The translations under genes were made by a program, and so were the position numbers. Below, one piece after another: positions 48,801-58,000 of a stretch of 64,000 nt of DNA. The stretch is taken from contig CM055106.1 in the NCBI GenBank assembly GCA_029204225.1, forward strand, positions 45,617,180 to 45,681,179, written 5' to 3'. How positions within the stretch are numbered: the first letter of the stretch is position 1; every line of letters begins with the position of its first letter. Source of the stretch: Diphasiastrum complanatum. Taxonomy: Eukaryota; Streptophyta; Lycopodiopsida; Lycopodiales; Lycopodiaceae. Under the pieces are notes generated by a model. It was not told the origin of the DNA and did no database searches. It saw nothing but the letters and a program-made list of their open reading frames with translations.

Positions 48801-51722
48801 ACTCTTCGTCGTGCTGTTGTTGATGCTGCCGTTATGTGTTTCCCACAATTTGATCAAAAGTTTCTTGTTGAGACTGATGCTAGTAATGTTGGTTTGGGTG
48901 CTTTACTTCGCCAGTCACAATGTATTATTGCTTATGAGTCGCGTCGTCTTCGCTCTTATGAGCAATGTTATTCTGTGCATGAGAAAGAGCTTCTTGCTAT
49001 TATCTATGCTCTTAAGAAGTGGCGTCATTATCTGTATCGAGTTCCATTTGACATTATTACTGATTACCAGTCTTTACGTTATCTGTTTTCTCAACGTGAC
49101 CTTAGTGATCGTCAATTTTGTTGGTTGCAGTTTTTAAAGTCTTTTAATTTTTCCATATTGTATCGTCCTAGTCGTGCTAACACTGCTGCTGATGCATTAT
49201 CTCGTCTTCCAGCTTTGTTGAATACACTCGTTTCTACTATTCCTCCATGGTTTGATGATCTACCTGCAGCATACCTTACATGTTCTGATTTTCGTGATGT
49301 TTATAGTTCTGCCCCACCTGTTTCGTCCCATCCTCATCAGGTTTACTCCATTGTTGACAACCGTCTTTATCGTTATGATTCTCTTTGTATTCCTCGTTCC
49401 TTGGGTATCCGTTCCCAATTGTTGTCGGATGCTCATTCCTCTCCTGTTGGGGGTCACTTTGGTTTTCAGAAGTCTTATGCTCGTCTCAAAGACCATTTCT
49501 ATTGGCCCTCTCTTCGATCTTAGCTTGTTGTACTTATTTGTACCTACCCTTTTTGTCTTCGTAATAAGTACTCCCGTGCTAAATCTGCTGGTTTGCTCCA
49601 GAGTTGGCCTATTCCTCATCGCCAGTGGACTGATATATCTATGGACTTTATCCTTGGCCTTCCCCATACCCAGTGTGGTCACGATTCATGTATGGTGGTA
49701 GTTGACAGGTTCTCGAAACAGGCACATTTTATACCAATTCGTAGTACTATCACAGCAGAGCAGTGTGCACGTTTGTTCCTATCAGAGATTTTCTGCCTGC
49801 ATGGATTTCCTCGTACTATCCTTTATGATCGGGATAGTAAGTTTACATCTATATTCTGGACAGAGCTTATGCGTATATTGGATGTACAGCTTTTTATGGG
49901 TTATGCTTATCATTCTACATCTGATGGACAGTCTGAGGTCCTTAATAGGATCCTGGAGGATTATTTACGCCATTTTGTTACTCCTTCAGGAAAGGATTGG
50001 GATCAGCATTTATGTTTAGCAGAGTATAGCTATAATAGCTCTGTTAGTACCAGCACAGGTGTCTCACCATTTTTATTATCTCATGGCTATGCACCTCTTT
50101 TACCTGGAATTCCTCTCCCTCCTGAGGATACACCTGTCACACTTGCATCTTTTCTATCAGGTGCTCGAGAGCTTATTACCCAGGCCAGTTCTGATTTACA
50201 GCATGTTCAGCAGCGTTATTAGACCTCAGTTGATCGTCACCGACGCCATGTTGAGTTTCAGCTTGGAGATATGGTTTATCTACGCCTACAGTTTGCACGT
50301 CATCATTTTTCCAGGGCCATGCTTCTACTGAGAAGCTTGCACCATGTTATTATGGGCCTTATCGCATTTTGGAGGTTCGTCTATACCATAGTCGACGCCG
50401 CCGGCAGATTCAGTTTTTGGTCCAGTGGGATGGTCGTCCTATTGAGGAGGCTACATGGGAACCTACTGATGTCTTTTATCATACACCATCACTTGCGAAT
50501 CAGGCTCGTGCTCTTGCTGCACTTGTTGATTCCTCTACATCAGATGTTGTTCTAGCTGTTGATGCACCAGGGCTTGCTGCTACTTGATCCAGTTTCTTTT
50601 CGACAGTTGGGTCTTTTTCTTTTGTGCCAGGGAGAGTTATGGACTCGGCTCATTACATTCGCCGCGTCCATTTACATTTACTTTACTTTATGCATAAGCA
50701 GGCCTTGGGCCCTTTTTTATTCATTAGTGACACTTAGACTATATGGTTGGCCTTTGGCCTTATTAATCATTATTAGGCCATTTGGACATATTACTGGAGA
50801 GTGGGGGCCTTCTTGGAGGGCGCACTATTTTCCCTCCCAGTTGGGCCCTAGCCACCGGAAGCTTCCTTTTAGGGCTTCCTCTTGGCTATAAGTAGGGAAA
50901 CTGTGTCATTTGTTATTCAGCTGATGATATTGATCTCTCTCTTTAGCCTCCTTAATCTCTCTCTTTCCTGCTTTCTAGGGTTAAGTCTTGCTTATGTGCT
51001 GCTTTCATAGCTTAAGTCTTGCTTATGTGATGCTTTCATAGCTTAGCTCTAGATCAGCTGTGGTTCTATTCGTAACTCATGGAGTCAACAAACAAATGTT
51101 TCTCCATACTTTGAACACAAATGAGTAAAGTTCGATGAAAGTTTCAGTTGAGAATACGAGCTGCTTTGTCCAACTTTCTCACCTTAGTTCTATAAGGCCA
51201 AACTTATAGAGAAGAACAAGTCCATGTGCGTTTGCAGTCCTGCTCTCAAATAGTTCCGCCCAGCAGCAGTGCCCATTAAGCTTAACTTTTCGAAGTGTGT
51301 TGCGGTCACCCTGCCAAAGGGATACAGAACAACTTTCTCAACTGTTTTTAAAGAATAAAAGGTGCATACATGGTGGGACTTCATAAAATAATTGTAGCAG
51401 TAGTAAAAAGCACTATCGTTTCGCTAGTGCCTGAAATAGGAATCAAATTCACATACAAGGAGCTTTACTACAACACTACTTCAGATCATTTACTGATTGA
51501 ATGAGATTACCGAGACTTAACACACAGAGGAGATAATTCATGACAACATTCTCAGCAAGAGGAAAAACAATCTGCAATACAAACATAAGAGAGAATAATG
51601 CCTGCATCATGATCATACCAAGTATGGGAAAAACAGAAACTGCTACTATCATTGACAAGAAACCAAAGGTACATAGTCGCATACTCCACACAGTAGCTTG
51701 GATTGTGTTCACAGCTATGCTA

Positions 51723-51781
<59 letters not shown>

Positions 51782-52008
51782 GTTAGTGAGTTTTATTCCT
51801 CCGCGTAGCTGGTGGTTAAGCTACTGCTTTTGTACCCTCACCATAGCTGGAGGTTAAGCTTTGGTTTTATTTCTAGTTTATTTCCGTTTTTTTTTTTTTT
51901 AGCTTTAGTTGATAGAAATAAGTCCAACATGGACAATGCTCCTTTCTGATGTACTTTTTCTTTGTCTTATGTGCCCAAGGGCACCCGATAGACATTAACA
52001 TTCTATTC

Positions 52009-52057
<49 letters not shown>

Positions 52058-55000
52058 TTACTCATTAATCTGCTTTCTGGCAACTTAACTGTTCCAGGGA
52101 TGTATTGGACACAGTAGAATATTTTTGGAACTGTTGAAAATTTTTGCTCGCCAATCAACTAGCAATTCAAAGCTATTTGAGAGTATAGATTAGGCAAACC
52201 AAACCTCTGCAATAGCTGCAGCAGGATACAGTCGCAAATAATCCTCAGAGCAAAGTAGCAGCAGCAAATTGTTAGAGAAAATTGGCGAGTCCGATGAACC
52301 AGATTCGTCATCTAGACTATGTCCCTCATGCCTCTGTATATTAGTAGTTAGATATTCCTGCGAATCCACTAACAGCATGAATTGTCTATCTCCAGAAGTT
52401 GGATCTTTTGAAGATGAAATCGGCTGCTTTATCCTTGAAATCAGAGTTGCAGGAGCTCCTGAAGAATCTGCCAACATAATGGCAGTGTAAGAAAAGTTCC
52501 AGAAGCAAAACATCTGAAAATGGGGGAAACTGATAAGCAATCTAAATCATTACCTAAGCCAGATTCGGCATATCTAATGGATTAAAGAATGCCTGCTTTC
52601 CTTATGTTTATATTGAGTTTCTGTTATAGATGATCAGCCCACCTAGAAGATGCATAGACACAGCAATAGATGGATTTCTAGGCTGTAGTGGCCCAGAACC
52701 ACCAAGGCCACCAGCAGTTAAATCCACGGCAGTCATACTTGAGTCTTTTGCCAAGATATAGGCAATTGAACCAGAATGACGACTCTCTGAAAGAGCTAAT
52801 TTGCGTGGGGCTGAAGGAGCAGAGGTGCTTCTCAATAACCGAATTGCAACAATGCTGGATGCACTGTCCGGAAAGCACCTTCCCTGATAGTAAAGCGAAA
52901 AGGAATTTAACTCAAACAGTGAAACCTGCAAAAAAAACACTCATAATCAGTTTGTCTGTACAAACTTCGTAATGACTGAAATTCCAAATCAACAGTGGAA
53001 TCAACTCCAAAAATAATATTCACAGCAGTAGATGCCCAAGGCTATGCTGAATGGAGAAAGAAGACAGCATAATAAAGACAAATTAATGTCCATAGTATCT
53101 AGCAAGATGATGGAGTCTGGACAAATCAAGAAGAGATACTCACAAGTCCACTATCATCACCGATTGCAAGACAAGCTGTGAGATGTGAAATGACAACACA
53201 TTGTATTGAGGAATGATGAACATCAAGACTGGCAAGACATTGGAGACCAGCAACACAGTTGAATAATTTTTCTGCTTTCGTACCAAACAAAGTGAGTTAG
53301 CTCCAGTAACACAGCATAAGCAATGATATGCATTACCTTTGATCTTTTCAGGACAATATCACTTAGTCCTCCTGCGGCCTTCCATTAAAGTTACGGATAG
53401 ACAATCTTCATGATAAGCATCTAAGTACTGAAATGGCTGATTTTTCAAATAGTTGAAGTTGGGATCGCTGTCAAAGTATAGGACCACTTTACAAGCCGAC
53501 TACCAAAAAACAAGAGATTACAATAAACGGAACCACAAACAGAACATTACGTATCTGCTTGCTTTTGAAAGAAACTTCTATTGAAATATAAATAATTTTT
53601 CCATCTATATATTTTTCACTTCATTGTTTGAAAGCCTTTTTCAAGGCTTTGTGAGGAGTTCCTTCATATTTGAAAGTTGCTTGGGTTCACAATTTCTGTG
53701 AAGATCACACCTGAATGTTCCATTCGAGTATTGACAAAATGGCATTTAGTTTCTCGTAGCTCTGCACTCAACGTGTACAAGCACACCTGCACGTCCCAAA
53801 ATTGGCTGTAAGTAAGGGCTGACTAATAAGAGTCGTTCGGGAAAGCTCTTAAGGTACTTATATAGCCCCTGACTAACATTTTCTTATTCTGCCATTGAAT
53901 ACAAAGCATGTATGTACTACGTAGAAGACTACTATACCAGTCCATCTTGATTCCCAACTGCTAATAAACCTGTGGCAGCACAAAAATTGATTGCTGATAT
54001 GGCAGAATGGCGATTGGATCGAGACTCTGCATGGCACTGAAAAAGCAGAAGAAAATTAAGAACAGAGAATGCAAAGAAGTTCTGGCTATGCTGGTATTGA
54101 ATTGCCAAAAACTTATAATGCTTATCAAGGAATATAATTTACTATGCCAAAATTTCACTAACCAGAGGTACGCTTTAATGATATAGTTCTTGTTTTCCGT
54201 TCCACAATTCTGAAAGGCCATAGACCATATTGCATAGAGAACATATCTTACTTGCATTTCTAGGCTTGCAACATGAAACATCGATATGCTTGATACATCC
54301 CACATATTAACAGCTCCATCTTCATGTCCAGTTATGTAGACAGTTCGAGGTTCTGCTTCTCTCCCAGGGACTCCAAAGTTGGCAATTCCACCAGTTACCG
54401 GCCACTTTGTGCCTGATTTCAAGATGGGAGGCACGTAGCTCTTGAAGACAATGGGAATCTGCGAAAGGCATTTCGGGAAAGCGATAAATCACTGATTAGC
54501 CATCATACTACAAAGACCCTGTGAAGTGTACTACACTGAAAAAAAAGGAATAGCAAAAGAGAACAAGCAAGCTGTACATTAGAGAAATTATATCACCTGG
54601 AAAAGAGTTTTAGCCACAGTTCCATCCGCAGGTAGAAATGCTAGCTTGGCAGCAGTTACGCTGGAGCGTGTTAAGGGAAGCTTAAATGGGAAAGGTTCTG
54701 GGAGTGAAGCTGAAGATAAACCCCCTGGTCTCTTGAGAAAATTTGTTATGCTAAGTTCATTGTAGACATCAAGTTGGCCTGGAGCTGTTAATATCAGTAC
54801 AGCTGCTGCAACAGCACTGCTGTTACTAGCTGCGCTCGGTAGTAGAATCATGTCTGAAAATGAACCACGAAGTGGAAGCTCCAAATGCGAGCTTCCTTTC
54901 TCAGTAAACTCTCCATTGAGTACATTTAATGGCAGCACCTGTAGGAACAGAAGTAGCATAGCATTATGGCTCTGATATCCGGAAGGTGGTTTTTATCCTA

Positions 55001-58000
55001 GATTAGCACACTTAAGAACTGATTGACACTTGGGGAAATCTGGGGTCTTAAGAATCAATACTTTGACAATGCAACTAGTTTTTAGATTGGTAAGTTCTTG
55101 GATACTGGTAAAGTGAGCTTAAACCAAGATAACAGGCTTCTCTATGTTAGACCAGATGGGGTGCATCATGTGTTCCTACATTTAGATATTGTGTTGATCT
55201 AACTATATTCATGCTGTTATGTGCCGGCAATGGATTTTGAATCCCCAATTTATTGATTGTGATCTTTGCTATATTGAACATCTTGGACCCATAATTTGTT
55301 ATTGACATTTTCAGGATATTAGATAGTTAAAAGATGTATTTTGGAATCCCAAAAATAAGGCTCAAACTTTCAGTCCTAACTAAGTCATCTTAGAGGACCT
55401 CAAAGACTATAAATAAGCCCGTGAGCCTGATTTTCTGTTTTATTATTCAAAGAATACATTCTAGACTCCCATATCTGAGTATAGGCCACTGCAAGCTTAG
55501 ATTCAGTAGCATTCTTCTGGATAATTTCACTCAACGGTTTATATTCATTAGATCATTAAGATTTCATCCCTTTTAGTGTTGTGTGTGGTTTTGAGTCATA
55601 TCCAGAGCACTCTCTGTGCAGAGATAAAGAAGTTACTACTAGTTTCAAACATCTATTCATCATTTACAGTGGAGTGGGCATAAGATTTTTTTATCAAATT
55701 TGGAGCACTCTTTTGATCAAATAAAGGAGAAACCACCCTTTCGTTCTAGGTGGGAGAGGGGAGAGAATTTTCAAATTTCACATCAGTTTGAGCCTCCAAG
55801 TAGCAATTCAATGGGCAAGATAACAAATTCTCACTTTGGATACCAAGAAGTGATGCACGAGGAATTCTAAAGATCAGTGTTTTATCTTCATTGGTTTTTG
55901 GTGATCGATTTGACTTGGATCTACTTGCATTTCTGGCCTCCCTGCAAAAATCTAGTTCTAGCCAATAATCTTCTTCAGTTGTTAGAAAAATCATGGGATC
56001 ACTTCCTCCAGTATTCATTAATCATTCTTCTGTTCCATGTTTTGTTTCTTCAATGCCTTGTGTCTCATCATCCATGGTCCCCTATGTGAAATTTCACTTC
56101 ATACCAGCTGCTCAAGCTCATGTTGCATTCTCAATTCATCAGTTTCAGTCTGGTTTTCAAAGCCAAAATCAAAACTGAGAAGTATCAGACCATTCTATTA
56201 TTGATTTGGCAAAGATTTGCTTTGCTATTTCAAGCGTGCTCTTTTCTGACAGATCACTAGGGACAAAGCGTTCAAAGAGAGAAAACAGCTAGAGACAAAA
56301 ATGCCGTAAAGAAATCATCTAGAGAGAGAAAATCTTTCTAGAAAGAGAAAATGACTAGAGAGAATAATGACAAAGGAGAAAGTGTCTAGAGAAAAAAAAA
56401 GACTATGGAGAAAAAAACAGGTTAGAGAGAAAGTGCCTATATACAAAAGAAATTTAACACCTTCTCTTGCTCAACTTTCAAAAAAGTGCTTTGATACCTG
56501 TTATGAACAAAATCACATTTATTGATATCAATGAAGCAGAAAGAGATAATACATGAAGCACGTGATTATTCCCCTACAAAGAATGACCAAAAGCATCACC
56601 TGCTATCGTGGCTAAAGCCCGACAAAGAGCCCAAGCAATAACTAATAGGGCAACTAGTATTTAGGGTTAGGGGAAGAGGACAAGTCCATAACACCAGAGA
56701 CTCATTTCTCAGATTATTGAGTTTGGTGTCTTGAGCTCTTTGTAGGGGAGTTTTATTTCTTAAAAAATCTTAGATGGAGATCTACTTGAGCTTAGCAACC
56801 TGCTTTCATTAAATTTTATTAAGAGAATAATGCTATTTGTCATTCGGCATTTGATGCCAATATCTATGACTAAGTTCGTAGCATGGATGATGTCAAATTG
56901 AATTGAAGCAGCAATAGTTCACCTCTTGTACAACAAACTTTTCTAGCCTCACCTTTTCTAAGTCACAAAATATGTTGAATGAGACATCTTTCATCAACAG
57001 ATTATACAAAGAAAAGAGCTTCTTGTTGGAATTGTCCCTACTATAAGAGAGAAGCTTCAACTAAGATAATTTATTAAGTACAACATGGAGGTAGCAAAAC
57101 CTAATCATATCTACTATACCTTTGAGGCATATGGAAAATTACTAAGATCAGGAAGTGGAAGTAAAATAATAGTAGAACAAGAAAAGCCATGGAACTTAAA
57201 ATTTATCGGTGAGATGAGATCATAATCACACTACTTATTCAAGGTTTTCCTAAAATATGGGTGATTTCAGTTTTCAAGAATGTGTGGCAGCGTAACTTCT
57301 AGAGGATATACCAAGCAAATGGACCTTTTGCAAGAGATGTACCTTCAGAACTTCTGGACAGCCCATCAGATGACCACCAAACGCATATAGTCGTCCTCCA
57401 GCCTCATCTTTTTCATCTGTACACCACCTCAAAACAACGACTGGCATCCTTGGAATACCTTGTGAGACCTCTAATTTAAGTATAGGCTTGCGTGACAAGA
57501 AAGTACCCTCTGACTTTTCCAATTCTGTTTGACCTTTTCCCTTGGAAGTCGTTGGTATACCCCAAAGATAGATATCTCCATTTGAATAACCAACTGCTAC
57601 TATACTGCCAACTGGGCATGCCCAACAGGCACAACAAATTTCCTTCTCATTTTCATCATCAATTGTGGAACGCAAACTGGAACTTGGCTCAGAACCATTT
57701 GCCGTGTATATGGCAAGTTTCTTATGTTGAGCTTCTGTTCCACCTCGAATTGCAAGAACTTGAGCTTCATGAACTCCCCATAAGCAAATGAGACCATTTG
57801 CATAAGCAATAACTACCCTGAAAAATAAAGTTTAAGATTAGGATTGCTATGAGGAAAAAATGGACCATGCAAATTAAAAATTGCATTGAAGTACAATGAC
57901 TATCAACACATAATAACCTTCCCTTTACCAGGGAAAACTTCCTACCTAGATTCTATTAGATCTGATTCTTGTACTTGAGACACTCTACAAGTATTTCCAG

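Larger units (their letters stand above)
39340..51077 (+). mobile_element. Ty3 chromovirus D, with element E nested inside, in an intron of the tomosyn-like gene
   Basis: 443-bp LTRs (39340-39782, 50635-51077) start AGTTATGG and end CGTAACT, a 5-base inverted repeat AGTTA/TAACT in place of TG...CA. TGGTATCAGAGC follows the left LTR directly and CCAGGGAG precedes the right one. Flanks CATAG and CATGG fit a 5-bp target duplication with one change. LTRs differ at 5 sites by eye (about 1.1%). Without E the element is about 5.27 kb. Gag is followed almost directly by reverse transcriptase, so the CCHC knuckle and protease are missing. Without D the intron would be about 400 bp. Confidence 0.92.

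Noticed and set aside
47826-49701. Alternative and antisense frames over element D pol
   Set aside because: Shadows of the reverse transcriptase and integrase frames; they lack any motif of their own.
53370-53510. Possible extra tomosyn exon reading [19 protein letters not shown]
   Set aside because: It has no acceptable phase between the exons at 53,711-53,786 and 53,144-53,271, which already join as G+AA to give Glu in a conserved strand. It also ends in a stop without a donor.
55746-56018. 90-codon frame as a tomosyn exon
   Set aside because: It lies in the intron between exons 2 and 3, which join in phase 0 without it, and it has no family similarity.
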